In this document: positions 8,750-20,719 of the stretch, in pieces
Numbering within the stretch: position 1 is the stretch's first letter
Layout of the letters: every line of letters starts with the position of its first letter
Source of the DNA: Chara braunii
Lineage: Eukaryota > Streptophyta > Charophyceae > Charales > Characeae
DNA: 56,499 bases
Direction of reading: 5' to 3'
NCBI GenBank assembly: GCA_003427395.1
Contig: BFEA01000554.1
Location: forward strand, 72,356-128,854
Translations under genes and position numbers: made by a program
Notes under the pieces: model-generated
Told to the model about the DNA's origin: nothing
The model's input: only the letters and a program-made list of their open reading frames with translations
The model's database searches: none

Positions 8750-11287
8750 CTACCATCCACCCGTCCATTTCCCGAATAAATCCACGGCAGCAGTGACAAT
8801 TTGACAATACCAAAAGCAAAACACCTCAAACTCCGTCGCCGCTGCCATGACATTCATTAATTACCATAGTCGTAATAATAGTGTACGTTCATTGAAGACT
8901 CGAACAGTACACTCAACAGATCGCTCACCAACGTTCAACCAATCAATACATGCTAAGCGCCCCCGCCACCACTCCACCGGATCCCGACCGTCCTTTCCAC
9001 CCACCCACACTAGTGTCCCGTTCCATCGGTATCAACAAGCCCAAAAAAGAATAACCTTGAAGTGACCTGTCATCTCAACAGATGCACTGAAAAAGGACAG
9101 CGAAAAAACATATACATTGTTACGAATCAAATCCTACAAATCCTAACTATGAAGCGAAAAAGATCACGATCATTATCATCCTCATCATCATCATCATCAT
9201 CACCATCGTCGTCGTCGTCGTCGTTGATCTTCGCAGTCAGCCCGGGCCGCTCCGTTCGGGATCCGTTGAATGTGCAGCAGCCAAATAAAAAAGAACAGTG
9301 CTCCCAAGCCAGCACAATGCAAACGCACAGGACGATACATAGCGCCGCGACTCAACGCCGCAACAGTCGACAGTAACAGTCAATCGTAAAGAGCAAGCGA
9401 CGACGGATCGAAACCTGGTCAGCCGCGGAGCCCCCCGCTTTCATCCGTGGCTCCGTTGAAAATCGGTAAGGCCACAAGAACAAGAACATGTTGACCGTGA
9501 TGACCATCCCCTCCCTTGTCATGACCACACGTTCGTAAAATAGGGAACAACAGCCCTGAATCAAAAACTAATTCCAGAGCCCAAAAGCTTGTAATGGGGG
9601 GTTGGTTGCCCAAGAGAGGTCGCACGGCGAAAATACCCCCTGCGGTAGTAAATAATGGGGTAGCATTGGGGTCCGTAACCAGGAGTCGAATGCTTAAGAA
9701 ATCTTCGTCGCACGCAAATGACATCAAACCAATACCAATGGAAAGCACACAGCTGGTAGTTCATCTCGACATGACGAACGCGGCCTCCAGCGTCCTCTTC
9801 ATACAGTATATCCTTCATCTCGGCTCTGATCGAGGCGGCGTTAATCATGTCGTCAATTTTCAGTACGCCACGGTAGTTCGTTCGAGGGAGCCACGATCAT
9901 CAATTTTCAGCACTCACCGGCCGCCGACTATTGTCGTCGTTGCAAAACAAGTTAACCAGCGCCAGGTCACAGACAGCGTGATTGATTCAAAAAGTCCGTC
10001 CCGAAGACAGCCAAACACAAGTTCTCAAAATCTAATCTTCCCTCGTTGATGGCAAATTTAGCTAACTAGCTATATACTGTATGTATATTTCCTCTTACAC
10101 CTGCCATTCCCACCCACTACATCTCTGCCTCCCCCCTCCTTTTCTTCCCAGCTGCTATCCATCCATTCCACTTATCACAGTGGAACACGGGCTGTATTCC
10201 CCTCCCTACCCCTCCTCTTCCAGACCCCATATCCCATCGGCGTGCCGACGATGGAGAGGGGCTTATTGCGGCGGATCCGACCGTGACACCGCTTTGCACA
10301 CCGCCTAAGGAAAAATTACACTTGAGATAAACAGTCGTAAATTCCTTCGTTACAGATTTCACCACAGTTTGAAACCGTTCCGTGAATGAGCAAAGGAGTT
10401 TCCGAGGAGAACGACGACGACGACCTCTCCTCACCTCTCCTCTCCTCCTCTTCTCAGAAGCCCGAAAAGAAAAAGGAGGACGCTCAACCGAACACACGAC
10501 ACGGATCGAGGCATATCATCTTCCCTCAAACCGACGAAGACAATCAGTAAGTTTATTCACAGAGTTTGCCATCCACGACAATGGCTAGATCAAAGAGCGG
10601 CCGCCCACCCCGACTCCAAAAAGATAGCTTAATCATAATAAAAGCGGGCGGGGCGGGCGGGCAAAAGGCCGTAAGTAAATCCGCAAAGACAATTGAAAAA
10701 AGCAAAAACAATCCATTCAGGAAAACTGGTACGAGGCTCATCATACGAAAGTATACGAAAGTACAACTACTAACCGAGTCTATCGCCATAATGATTGAAA
10801 GGCTATACTTCTGCTCGACTACCGGTAGTAGCATATGACGAATAAACAGCACTCAAAGAGCACACACATTGTCATGCGTATATATCATCACATGAATATA
10901 TATATCATGAATCCAAGCACCTCCTCGTCCTCCGATATCTGAAATCCACTTTACCTGCAGTGCAACCCCGCTATAGACGCGCGGCTCTTCACCAATGCTC
11001 CTGCTCGCTGATGGCTGTACTAGCTATAACAGAGAGCGATGGAAACGGCACCGCCAACCTCACCGGCAGGCAAACAAACAACCAGGAGAAAGACTACTAA
11101 CCTGACGGCGGCAGCTTTCAGATATTACCAGAACATTGCAATTGCAAATCAATCTCGCCAGTGTCGCCACCACGCAAATCTGCCCAATCCCCCTCGGCAG
11201 CCAAGTCACGCATTATCACGAAGGATTCAAAGAAACAAGCCGAGGTAACAGCTCCAGCCTCCAGGAATACAGCTGTCAGAGGAGGAA
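8750..11287. other. No supported gene; short (ATC)n/(GTC)n at 9170-9225
   Basis: A trinucleotide repeat at about 9170-9225 changes phase from ATC to GTC. Several 100-150 codon open frames overlap on both strands at 9.4-10.5 kb, but none shows a recognisable domain, and a two-exon model I tried at 9970-9762 does not keep frame. The stretch could hold the 3' flank of the minus-strand zinc-finger gene or exons of an unknown gene. Confidence 0.35.
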
Positions 11288-11310
11288 AGGGGGGGGGGGG
11301 GGGGGGGGGG
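11288..11310. repeat. G homopolymer run
   Basis: An unbroken run of about 22 G. Length calls in such runs are unreliable. It could fold as a G-quadruplex. Confidence 0.8.
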
Positions 11311-11596
11311 AAGGATCGGATCAATCCGTGGGATTAAAGACGAAGGGGCAACACGTTGCGAAGCAAAACACCGGCCGGCTTGCGCCCTTCGAAGACGTCG
11401 ACATAACTCCGCACGCGGGATTGACCACATCTCCACCACGATCCGCGGATATCATATGTTCCCATTTCCTCCAAATGTTCCCTATTCCTCCAGAAAAAAG
11501 GACGAGAACATGCAATACGCCGAAATACGGCATCAAAGGAACCTTAGCAGGAGCGTGAGAAGTGGGCAACAACTGTTAGTAAGAAAACCTCGTATA

Positions 11597-11598
<2 letters not shown>

Positions 11599-11639
<41 letters not shown>
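11599..11639. repeat. (CT)n microsatellite
   Basis: About 20 CT units just downstream of the zinc-finger gene (which reads leftward). Confidence 0.85.
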
Positions 11640-11641
<2 letters not shown>

Positions 11642-11748
11642 GGCTTGCTCTACGGCACTGAGGCAGGCAGACAAAATTGATCGATCACGCGCATGACAAG
11701 GAGAGGTGTCGATGATCATTCACAGTGACTGGCGATCTGTTCGTGGTC

Positions 11749-14700
11749 CTATGGGTGCTCTTGCTCCTGCTGTTGAGGTTGATGTGGCCGCTGCTCCTGC
11801 TGCTCCTGCTGCTGCTGTTGCTGCTGATGCTTCCCGGCCGAGTCCTTACAGGTAGCTTCGGAGCCCCCGACTCGTGCTACAAGATTTTCATCGTGGCCCC
11901 ACGACCTCTCGTGATCACTGCTGCTACTGCCATTCACTCGAAAGGACGGACGTATTCTCGCCCTTCCTCCAGACGATTTACAGAACAGTACGTGTCTGTT
12001 AAGCGACGCGTGATTGAATCTCCTTCCGCAATCCGGGCAAGGAAACATAGCTTCTCCCGTGGCCGCGCCGGTCATTTGCCCGACAGCACTTGTAGCACCA
12101 CCAACGACATGAGCACCTCGTACGGAATTATGCTCCCCTCCTTCCTTGTGACGCTGCTGCTCTGCCTCCTGCTCCGCCGGACTACTCTCACTCCACCTGT
12201 GTGCTGCCCCTCTCGCATCTTCGATCGCCGTCCGATCATCATCGGTCGCGTCAGAGTCCTCTCGCTCCTCCTCCATCTCGCTCTTCTCTATACCACAGCC
12301 ATTCTTCACACGATCAGCGCCGTTCGCTCGATCCTCCACAACGTCCTCCTGTGCGTCACTTGTCCGATCGCCAGCGTTAGTCTCCGACAGGTTCCCGCGC
12401 CCGTCTGCCACACCCTCACCGGATCCCTCGTCCTTGCCTGCAACCCCTTCCTCAACAGGAGCATTCGTGTCACAGGTAGTACTAGGAACCAGCGACCGTA
12501 CTGCTGGAGGGGCGGGCGCCCGTATCAGTGGAGCTGCGGGCGTTAGCGGCAGACGATACCTGCTAGGCGGACCGTGCTTGGTGGTCGTTCCTGACCCGTC
12601 CTTCTCTCGCACCGGGAGCGGTGGAGTACCCCCGCCAGTTCCGTTCCTGTCACGACCTCCTCCTCCTCCTCCTCCTTCCTTCATTTTTCGCTTCGTGTAC
12701 CTAATTGCTTCTCCCAGCGTGAGCTTGCCAAGTGATTTTGTGTTCCCATCAATCCTACGGCCATCCTTCGTCACAAATCCGCACTCCGCGCTCTTCTCCC
12801 ACAACTCTATACTCTTACGAAAGTCAATCACTCCACCACCCCTTCCCCTTTCGGGCTTAAACGTCGACGAAGGGGTCTCAAATTCCAACGACGACTCCCT
12901 TTCCGACTTAAGCGTCGACAAAGGGGTCTCGAATTCCAACGACGATTCGCCCGACATATCGCAACCACTATTTCCTCCATTCTCTCTTTCCTCCTCCGTA
13001 CTTACCTCCTCTTGCCAGCTGTTCCTATTATTATTGCTGTTGTGCTCCGAAGCAGTCGATTGGCCGTACGCCCGCGCGTCTTCGCGTCGCTCGCTATCCT
13101 GCTCCTTAATCTCTACTCCTCCGTCGGACTGACCATACTGATCATGCTCTGTCCGGGGTTTCTCCTTTGATACTCCCCTACCTCCTCCTTCCTCCTCTTC
13201 CTCTTCTCCATGCTCGCCTGCCATGCCCACTGTGCAACTCGTCTTCTTACAACAACGCTGAGATTTGCTCTTCGTATCGTCTTCTGTCTTATCCTCGTCG
13301 CCAGAGTCATTCGCTGATGTTGCGCCTTCCGCCACAATCGCGTTTTGAAACGCTGAGACGAGCTTCGCGGACCCTGCCGCTCCATCGAGGCGGCCTTCCT
13401 CGATACCTGCTGAACGATCTTCCCGCTGCGAACCAGCAAAAAGCTCTGTTCCATCATGCTCTTCTTCGGATGTACGTCCTCCGCGTTGAGCAGACGTTCT
13501 TCCTTGTCGTTCTGTTTCACAGCGATCGGCAGTCTCCCCTTCCACCGACCCGCCAGCCTCCTCCATCACCACTGCATCGTCTCTTTCCTCCTCGATTTCT
13601 TCGCCGGGAATGAGGCAGGCTTGCCTTCCCGGGTGGGTGCTACCATCTCCCACTTCCTCCTCCTCTGCAACACGGCTGCACTGGACGTCACTGCCTTCTT
13701 CTTCAGCGCGGCTTGCATGGCTTCTGCCTTCCGTTACTTCCCTTCCCTCGTAGGGGCCGCCGCCTCTAGTCCCGAGCTCATCAGCGAATCGGATACTCTT
13801 TTCCTGAACGCCAGTCTGCTCGACAGAGCTCTCCATCGCCAGCCCGCCACCTTCATTCCTTGCTTCGTTGCCATCGTCTTTCCCTTCGCTCACAATCTCG
13901 ATCATGTACTGCCGAGGAGTCTCACGCCCGGCGTCGATGGACACCCTCCGCTGACCGGCGTCTGACTTCTTCTTTGCCTCGACTTCGCCCAATAAGCGTT
14001 CTGCTGCTTGAGATTGACTAGCATACGATGGAGCGCGCACTGTGTCCTCCTCTCCTTCAGCATAAGGATCGCGTGTCGTCGCTTGAACAGCGAGAATCTG
14101 CGCCGGCGCAAGTTCTGTGTCATTTTCATGGGGCTTCGTCGTCGCCACCACCTCCCTCTCCTTCTTCTCGGCGGCTGCTTTCTCTTCCTCTCTGCGTGTA
14201 TCCACGCTTTTCCTCCTTAGTCCGCTAGCGTCTTTAGTCTCGTCCTCTTCCATTTCTCCTTTCCGCAACAGCTGGTGAGACGACAATTTCCGATCCTCCA
14301 CTGCTCGATCAGCCAGCGCATTGCCAGCTGCTGCTGCTGCTTCCAGCATTCTCCCTTCTGCCAGAACAACCTCCTCCTCGCCGTTCTTGTCACCCTCCTC
14401 TTTTCCAATCCTCGGTTCCATCGCCCGACCTAATGCACCAAAAGTAGCTTCTTCTTCTCCTATCAACTCCATCGCACCGTCATTCTCCGCATGATCGTCC
14501 GTACGATCGAGGTCCTTCCTCTTATACTTGTCCGTACGATCGAGCTCCTTCCTATACTCGTCCGTACGATCGAGGTCCTTCCTATACTCGACATCTTCCT
14601 CTAGTGCCTTAGCTGTCGGTAATACCGAGGAGGGAGGGCCAGCGGAGCCCATGGCATCTGAAACACGGGGAACATCCGTTGATTCCCCGCAGTTGCCACG

Positions 14701-16386
14701 ATAGCCATCCGATCCCATTCCCACCTCTGGTCCTTCTCGTCCTCTTCCCTTATCGTTTCCCTTCCCGCCATCATGGCGCTTCTCTTCGCCCGCGGCTGCT
14801 GCCTTGTTGGACTTCGGCTCCCCGGCCTCGGCTGTGCTCCTTGGACTGCTCTTGTACGCGGAGGTCCCGACGAGTCCAGATCCTCCTGCTAATCCCGGCC
14901 TCGACTTCCCGGTCTTCGTTGGCAGAGGTCCCACACACGGCCACTTCGGGACAGCTGCGCACTTCTCCCCATATCCATCACGAGTTGAAGAAGCAGGACC
15001 ACCCTTCCCTGAAAAATGGTTTCTCTCAAAAACGACACTCGAGGAGAGCCGCGATCCTGCTGCACCCAAAGCCTTCTTCCTCTCTTCCGCACCATTCTCC
15101 TTCCCACCAACCTTGCCTCCCACTTGAATCGAAGACGGGACAAACTTCATCTGTGGTGACTTACTCGCACGAGCCATCATCTCAGTAGTACATAAAGGAG
15201 CTTTACCACCACTGCTGCTACCTGCAATCTCTCTCAGATTCCCAACGCTTCGCCTCAAATCGTTCACACTGCCAGACTTAACGCAGCCCCGAACGCTCCC
15301 CCACATGCCACTCCCATCCCCTCGGCGATCGAGCGACCGACCAAACGCGCTAAATTCCTTCAACACCGAGATGGCCGGAGGTTTTTTCTTCGCTGCAAAA
15401 GCTTTCGTCTCTCTCATGAGAGATGAAGGCGACTGAGGCAAGTCCCCCTGGCTGCCACTCCTCACCGAGCAGCAGCCGTCAAAGCCGTCTTCTTGCCCAC
15501 ACTCTGCACTCTCATCATCATGTGCTGCTGCTGGTTTGCCCTGGGGGAGCAGCAGATCCTCGCCTGCACCCTCGAGGGTGGGGGTGTCGTTCACCCCCCC
15601 CCTCATGCTGGACGAAGGTGACAGACAAAACACCGGTGACGAAAGGGTTTGCTCTCCTCCCTCATCAGTGCCCGACGCCGGCTGATTACCGGAAGATGAA
15701 CAGACCTGCTCCTTGTCCTTGCGGCAACCGCCTGCTCCTTGTCCTCCTCCATTGTCCGCTCTCCCACGTCGATCGGATGCCGCCCGAGGGCTTCGGCTAA
15801 CAACTCCCGCCGACGCGGAACTTCGTGGAGACGAACGAGGGTCCCCAGATATGTCCCGAAATTGACGAGCCACGGACCTCGATATGGCGGCAGGATCGGG
15901 AAGGCTCTGGCACGAGGATCGCAGCGCGCCTGTACTCCGCTCGCTCGGAGTAGACCCACCGGAGTCTCCCCCACCCGCGTCTCCATTGCCTCTTGTCAAT
16001 CGGGCAATCGACCCGGCGACTGCTTCCGCCAAGTTCGTATCCAAGGGGGGCTTCCTCCGCTGCTTCGGCGTCCTCGGAGCGGACGACGAGAACACGGAGA
16101 CCTGACTGGACTCCGTCTGCAAAGTCCGAGGATCCTCATCCGGCTTTGTCCATGTGTAGTCGATCGGCAGACCTTCGGCTGGCAGTCCACCCCAGCTATA
16201 CTTCCTTGTTCGAGGTCCCTTCCCTTCCGACTCGCGTTTCTTCTCTTCCCGCAATGCCTCCGCCCGCTTCAGCGCCTCCTTCTTCTTCGCCGCATACTCG
16301 CTCAGATCCACCACTTTGTGAGGTCTCCCGACCTCTCGCTGGAAGCTTCGCATACATTCTACATGCGCCTGACTTCGACAAAGCAT
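11749..16386 (-). CDS. Large low-complexity protein with C-terminal C2HC/C2H2-like zinc finger
   Basis: An uninterrupted minus-strand frame. The open frame starts at 16485, but its first 33 codons are mostly (GA)n microsatellite (RERERE). I therefore prefer the Met at 16386, giving about 1,545 residues; the Met at 16353 is an alternative, and an upstream 5' exon cannot be excluded. Residue numbers below count from 16485. The N-terminal block 45-130 looks conserved (VDLSEYAAKKK, then WGGLPAEGLPIDYTWTKP). Residues 632-665 hold three RTDxYRKxLD-type repeats. About 1175-1208 is a duplicated ESSLEFETP unit. About 1212-1262 is a conserved-looking block (DFRKSIELWEKSAECGF). Residues 1483-1502 form one finger, CPDC then 11 residues, H, three residues, C, matching zf-C2HC_2 (ZC2HC1-type) spacing. 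The tail is Q-rich. Most of the chain is acidic/basic and probably disordered. Function unknown; zinc binding is inferred. Confidence 0.75.
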   Translation of the reverse strand: MLCRSQAHVECMRSFQREVGRPHKVVDLSEYAAKKKEALKRAEALREEKKRESEGKGPRTRKYSWGGLPAEGLPIDYTWTKPDEDPRTLQTESSQVSVFSSSAPRTPKQRRKPPLDTNLAEAVAGSIARLTRGNGDAGGGDSGGSTPSERSTGALRSSCQSLPDPAAISRSVARQFRDISGDPRSSPRSSASAGVVSRSPRAASDRRGRADNGGGQGAGGCRKDKEQVCSSSGNQPASGTDEGGEQTLSSPVFCLSPSSSMRGGVNDTPTLEGAGEDLLLPQGKPAAAHDDESAECGQEDGFDGCCSVRSGSQGDLPQSPSSLMRETKAFAAKKKPPAISVLKEFSAFGRSLDRRGDGSGMWGSVRGCVKSGSVNDLRRSVGNLREIAGSSSGGKAPLCTTEMMARASKSPQMKFVPSSIQVGGKVGGKENGAEERKKALGAAGSRLSSSVVFERNHFSGKGGPASSTRDGYGEKCAAVPKWPCVGPLPTKTGKSRPGLAGGSGLVGTSAYKSSPRSTAEAGEPKSNKAAAAGEEKRHDGGKGNDKGRGREGPEVGMGSDGYRGNCGESTDVPRVSDAMGSAGPPSSVLPTAKALEEDVEYRKDLDRTDEYRKELDRTDKYKRKDLDRTDDHAENDGAMELIGEEEATFGALGRAMEPRIGKEEGDKNGEEEVVLAEGRMLEAAAAAGNALADRAVEDRKLSSHQLLRKGEMEEDETKDASGLRRKSVDTRREEEKAAAEKKEREVVATTKPHENDTELAPAQILAVQATTRDPYAEGEEDTVRAPSYASQSQAAERLLGEVEAKKKSDAGQRRVSIDAGRETPRQYMIEIVSEGKDDGNEARNEGGGLAMESSVEQTGVQEKSIRFADELGTRGGGPYEGREVTEGRSHASRAEEEGSDVQCSRVAEEEEVGDGSTHPGRQACLIPGEEIEEERDDAVVMEEAGGSVEGETADRCETERQGRTSAQRGGRTSEEEHDGTELFAGSQREDRSAGIEEGRLDGAAGSAKLVSAFQNAIVAEGATSANDSGDEDKTEDDTKSKSQRCCKKTSCTVGMAGEHGEEEEEEGGGRGVSKEKPRTEHDQYGQSDGGVEIKEQDSERREDARAYGQSTASEHNSNNNRNSWQEEVSTEEERENGGNSGCDMSGESSLEFETPLSTLKSERESSLEFETPSSTFKPERGRGGGVIDFRKSIELWEKSAECGFVTKDGRRIDGNTKSLGKLTLGEAIRYTKRKMKEGGGGGGGRDRNGTGGGTPPLPVREKDGSGTTTKHGPPSRYRLPLTPAAPLIRAPAPPAVRSLVPSTTCDTNAPVEEGVAGKDEGSGEGVADGRGNLSETNAGDRTSDAQEDVVEDRANGADRVKNGCGIEKSEMEEEREDSDATDDDRTAIEDARGAAHRWSESSPAEQEAEQQRHKEGGEHNSVRGAHVVGGATSAVGQMTGAATGEAMFPCPDCGRRFNHASLNRHVLFCKSSGGRARIRPSFRVNGSSSSDHERSWGHDENLVARVGGSEATCKDSAGKHQQQQQQQEQQEQRPHQPQQQEQEHP

Positions 16387-16400
16387 CTTCCACCGATCCG

Positions 16401-16403
<3 letters not shown>

Positions 16404-16482
<79 letters not shown>
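16404..16482. repeat. (CT)n microsatellite at the 5' end of the zinc-finger gene
   Basis: About 38 CT units. On the gene's strand it reads (GA)n and is translated in frame as RE repeats if the upstream Met is used. It may instead lie in the 5' UTR or at the 3' end of an upstream intron. Confidence 0.9.
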
Positions 16483-16489
<7 letters not shown>

Positions 16490-16492
16490 TCT

Positions 16493-16697
16493 CACACACA
16501 CACACTCACACACACCCACACACACACACACACACACCCGCAGGCACTCACACACGCATACTCGCGGGGGAACACCAGCACGGGAAAGCACACGCACGTA
16601 CAGACGAAAGACGCGCTTGCACAGACAAATGCTGGGACGAAAAGACGCCCACAGACAAAGAAACACGCATGCAAGTACACCAGCCCGCGCGCGCACA

Positions 16698-16768
<71 letters not shown>
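16493..16768. repeat. (CA)n microsatellites with C/A-rich linker
   Basis: CA runs at about 16493-16545 and 16699-16767 are separated by ACACG-type sequence. The open frames here are translations of the repeat. Confidence 0.9.
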
Positions 16769-16770
<2 letters not shown>

Positions 16771-17732
16771 AGACGGAGTTTCGATCGTTCACAAAGCAGC
16801 CTGGTGATTTCGCCAACTCTTCTTTTGCTCCCTATGAAAGCAGTGCGACGCGGAGGCCAGAGGATCGCAAAGTGATTCAATTCACATGATCGAGTAAAGA
16901 GAAAGCATACTCAGAGCTGAGTACCGAGTAAGAAAGGAAAATACATTATCATAGGAAAAGCAATAGGAGCGAGAGGGATCGCACCGCTCGATGATCAGCA
17001 TTGCCATTAGCAGGGGGGCCTCTGCCCGAAACAAATGCATGCGTGCCGTCTCAACTCCGCTCTTCGCTGGATACGTACACGCAGCAGCCGTCTGAACCAC
17101 GGATCCTACCCAGGCCCCCCCACACCGCAGAGGCGACGGGGACCCCGATGGATACGTACACACCTTCTCGACCACTTCTCAAAGAAGAAGAGAGACGTGA
17201 TCTACCCGTGTGCAGAACGAAATGTCTGATCCCGACCGCTCTCACTCACCATCCTCCCAATCCCACGACAAAAGAACTCCCCGTCTGTCTGGTGCGCCGT
17301 GCCCGTGAAGTCACCGGCGACGATCGCGGCTTGAAGTGCAGTTACTAGCAAGACCAAACGCACTACAATAGAAAACAGGAGAAGAGCAGAACAGAGAGCC
17401 GGGAGCCACCGACGACGTTGGTTTGCTGCATACAAGGACTGGGATGGGACTCAGATCGAAGGCACGATCGCGCCACCCGGCGCTACGTGGAGGCTTCGTC
17501 TGCACGGCAACATCGGAGCCTCCTTCTCCGTCGACTTCTCCGTCGAATTCGTCAGCCTGACGGTGAGAGAGGAACGGAGCAGCACAGTGTGAACAGACTC
17601 CCGCCCCTTCTGGTACGTGCCTCACCTTCCCCTTCCTTCTCCGTCTCTCCCTGCCTCTAAGCTCCCTTTCGGGCGCGATGAACGCCCACCCATCCTCTCA
17701 AGTAGCCGCGTCCATTCGCCAAACCAACACAA
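16769..17732. other. No gene seen
   Basis: Unique-looking sequence. TGGATACGTACAC is repeated at about 17069 and 17150 with similar flanks. No protein domain is recognisable in the short frames. Confidence 0.4.
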
Positions 17733-17819
17733 TGAGGGTCAGATCCCACTACCCTCGATTATTCATTTTTCACCCTCGATTACGAAGATCGACGGTCAGC
17801 AAGTGGGATCTGGCCCTCA
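17733..17819. mobile_element. 87-bp MITE-like inverted-repeat element
   Basis: The left arm TGAGGGTCAGATCCCACT (17733-17750) and right arm AGTGGGATCTGGCCCTCA (17802-17819) pair over 18 bp with one wobble. The interior has a duplicated ACCCTCGATTA. No clear target duplication is visible. Confidence 0.65.
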
Positions 17820-18834
17820 GTCTCGAAGGGGGGAAATGTGAGTGTGAGTGAGGGAAATGAGGGAAATGAGCCTCCGCGTGAACAGATGCCAAAAAGAGGG
17901 GGCACACGTGGATCATGCTCGAAGTGGTATTCAATTGAAGGCGTAGCGACCTGTCAGGAATTTCTGTCTTTTGCTCCTCTGCACCGCCGTGAGCAGGCGT
18001 ACAACAGTTGTGGTCGGCAGGCCCCTTTTCTTTCCTTTATGCCACCTAGTAACTACCGGGGGCAAGGTCCCCCTTGCGCAAATTAGGAGATTTCGGCCGT
18101 TGATCTTTGCTATCTACGGTCAGTATCTCTTAATTCGTGCAAGTGGGACCTAGCCCCGGGGGTGGGCTATTTTTCCTACTACTGCTTTCATCGCAAGCCT
18201 TCGCATCGCACGCAAGAGCACATTTGTTTTTGGTCGTTTGGGGGGGGGGCCGCGCTCACGCTTGCACCTTCCATGGCCTGTGGGCTGTCGTTTTCTCCTT
18301 TTCGGCGCCCACCCCTCAATCACTCGCCGAGGCGTTCACATCCATCACATCCATACGGCGGTGTCACAGCGCCGGGAATACCGCCGCTACCAACTTTCGT
18401 TGTTCAAATGAGAGCGCAAGCCGTTCTTCCCGCGCCAATGTTGGCGCGCGGCACCGCTCACGCCTGGGAGCTCCCAGGCGCTGACCGCCGCTGATGCCTG
18501 GCCCCTATTTCGTTCCGTCTTTTCGCCAGCGATCATGCGGTGTGTCCAGATAGGCTGCATCGCACGGTTGGGTTTCTCCCTTTCAGCCGACCAGCTGACA
18601 CAGACGGCTCGATTTCCTCAAATGGCTCCGTAATCTCTGCTTGGGGGCTTTTTCACTGTCGACAGGCGTACCGGCCTGCGAGCTGACTGGCACGTGCCCG
18701 GAACTGTCGACGAAATCCGGGAAGGGAAAAAAAGATATAAAAAAAAACAAAAAACAAAAATCCGGGAAGGGAGTACCTTAGCCAGCGGGCCTACCCGGTA
18801 GCCAGGACATACTCAAACTAGGAACTTTCCTGGG
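17820..18834. other. No supported gene
   Basis: CAAGTGGGACCTAGCCCC at about 18138 resembles the ends of the small elements near 691 and 6026. ATCCGGGAAGGGA is duplicated around an A-rich linker (about 18715 and 18761). Overlapping open frames on the plus strand lack recognisable domains. Confidence 0.35.
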
Positions 18835-18917
18835 CCTGGATGTATATGATCGCTTGTCCAACCCGTGGGGATGCACCTGACCGCTATATGGTCCACAGAG
18901 AAGTGGAAAAAGTCCTT
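18835..18917. repeat. Dispersed repeat shared with 5013-5097
   Basis: Second copy of the CCTGGATGTAT ... GGATGCACCTGACC ... AGAGAAGTGGAAAA segment. Confidence 0.5.
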
Positions 18918-19830
18918 AGTAACAAACATGACATCCCGTGGGCCTGACGTACATGCCTGGCATGTTTGGTGTCCTGCCATCTACAGAACGCGCTGGGCCA
19001 TTCATGGCACTGGCTATGGCCATCCGCAGTTCTCCATTTTTTATTATATACATTTTATTTATTTACACAGCTCTCCAATTACATTGATGGCTTGCAAAAA
19101 TACGATGCAAGGCCGGTGCACCAGGCACCGCGTCGCCAAGCGGCGTAGTGCTATTGCCGCTGGCGTCAACGCTAGGGTTGGCGTACGTCTGCCCGAGCTG
19201 AGGTTGCTATGGGCGGCTGGCATTGACCGCCTGCAATGATCCCACTCATGCAGTGTGGGTGTGGTCATATACGACACCCGGGCAGCGGAGACTGATTGCT
19301 GCGCTGTTGGCGGCAGGTGCGGGATGTTGCGTGGAGTGTTAGCGGTGCATCTGCAATATCCTATACGGAGCAATAACCAGGGCGCTTGTGCACAACTGGT
19401 TTCAGACAAAGGAGCAGTGTTTTGTTTCGACTTTGGGAGATGATCAATAGGTTCAACACTGCTTGCTGCAATAGACGAGCATCGTTGATTATTGGAACCG
19501 GTTCTGCGAAGCTCTTCGTGTTGAAGAGAGTCTTGTTGTCCACTTGTCGTGGCCGTCTTTGTGAGCAGGTATCAATAGCTTTTGTCCTTCGCTATTGCAT
19601 GTGCCCACGATTTTTCGGATTGTTTCGCTCGGTTCCTTTTAGGGACCGCAACTATTTTTGTTATTGCTTTTGTGGCAGCACATTGTGTGTCTTTGCTAAT
19701 GTTTCCAAATGTGGTTTCTTGTTTGCCTTGTCTCATTTTTTGCTGAATGGTTATCAGCTCTCGAAGTGGAAAGAGAGCGGACATTTTTTAGGAGAGACAT
19801 TGGTTGGTTTTTCATTTGAAGGGGTGTTTG
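18918..19830. other. No supported gene; possible unidentified exon material
   Basis: A plus-strand frame is open from 19386 through the GT repeat, but its sequence is not recognisable and no splice context decides it. Nothing else is seen. Confidence 0.3.
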
Positions 19831-19919
19831 TTTGTGTGTGTGTATGTGCGTGTATGTGTGTGTACGTGTGTGTATGTGTGTGCGTGTTTGTGTGTGTATG
19901 TGTNGTGGGGAAGACCCCC

Positions 19920-19989
<70 letters not shown>

Positions 19990-20059
19990 AATTATTTGAT
20001 TTATTTATTTCTTTATTCAATTTTGTTGTTCTTTTTTTTTGTTGTTGATTGATTGATTA

Positions 20060-20090
<31 letters not shown>

Positions 20091-20166
20091 TATATTGATT
20101 GATTGATTGATTGATTGATCGATTGATTGATTGATTGTGTGTGTGTGCGTGTGTGTGCGTGTGTGT

Positions 20167-20235
<69 letters not shown>

Positions 20236-20290
20236 TGTGTGTGTATGTGTTTGTGTGTGTGTATGTGTGTGTGTCTATGTGTGTATGTAT
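19831..20290. repeat. Compound microsatellite (GT)n - (GATT)n - (GT)n
   Basis: A GT-rich tract at 19831-19915 (with one N at 19904), (GATT)n at about 19921-19990, a T-rich interruption, (GATT)n at about 20043-20136, then (GT)n at 20137-20290. The open frames reading INQS or THTH are repeat translations. Confidence 0.9.
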
Positions 20291-20711
20291 ATGAGAGAGA
20301 GAATGGGGGGACGGAGGATTTGAGATAAAGGGGGGAAGTGTGAGAGAGAAAGGGGGCGGAGAGTAAGGGGGAAGGGACACAAAGCACTATTTTATAGGTT
20401 ACAAGAATGGTCCAGAACAAGGTGCCCAACAGGGCACAAAAAAAAAAAACTATTTTTATTTTTTATTTTTATTTTCATAAAGAATTTTTATGTGACCCTC
20501 AGACAAAAGTTGCTCATTTTATTTTTCTCAATAGCATAGTTTTTTGTTTTTGTTTTTTTTTAATTGATTCCTAGGCTACTAGAGTGCTCAAGGACCACAT
20601 ACCCACCTGAGGAAAATAATACTATTGATAATAAAATTATTAAAATAATAATAATAATAATAAATAATAATAATAATAATAAAATATATTTATTATAAAA
20701 TATTAATTATG
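20291..20711. other. AT-rich non-coding DNA with (AAT)n
   Basis: No gene. (AATA)n sequence at 20636-20700 sits immediately left of the hAT-like element. Confidence 0.5.
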
Positions 20712-20719
20712 ATTATTAT

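Noticed and set aside
9762-9975. Minus-strand two-exon model (DLALVNLFCNDD exon, donor GTGAGT at 9917, then MKDILYEEDAGG exon)
   Set aside because: The only acceptor that fits (CAG at 9826-9828) puts the second exon out of frame and gives an early stop.
11725-12546. 273-codon plus-strand frame and other plus frames inside 11.7-16.5 kb
   Set aside because: Antisense shadows of the long zinc-finger gene, caused by its skewed composition.
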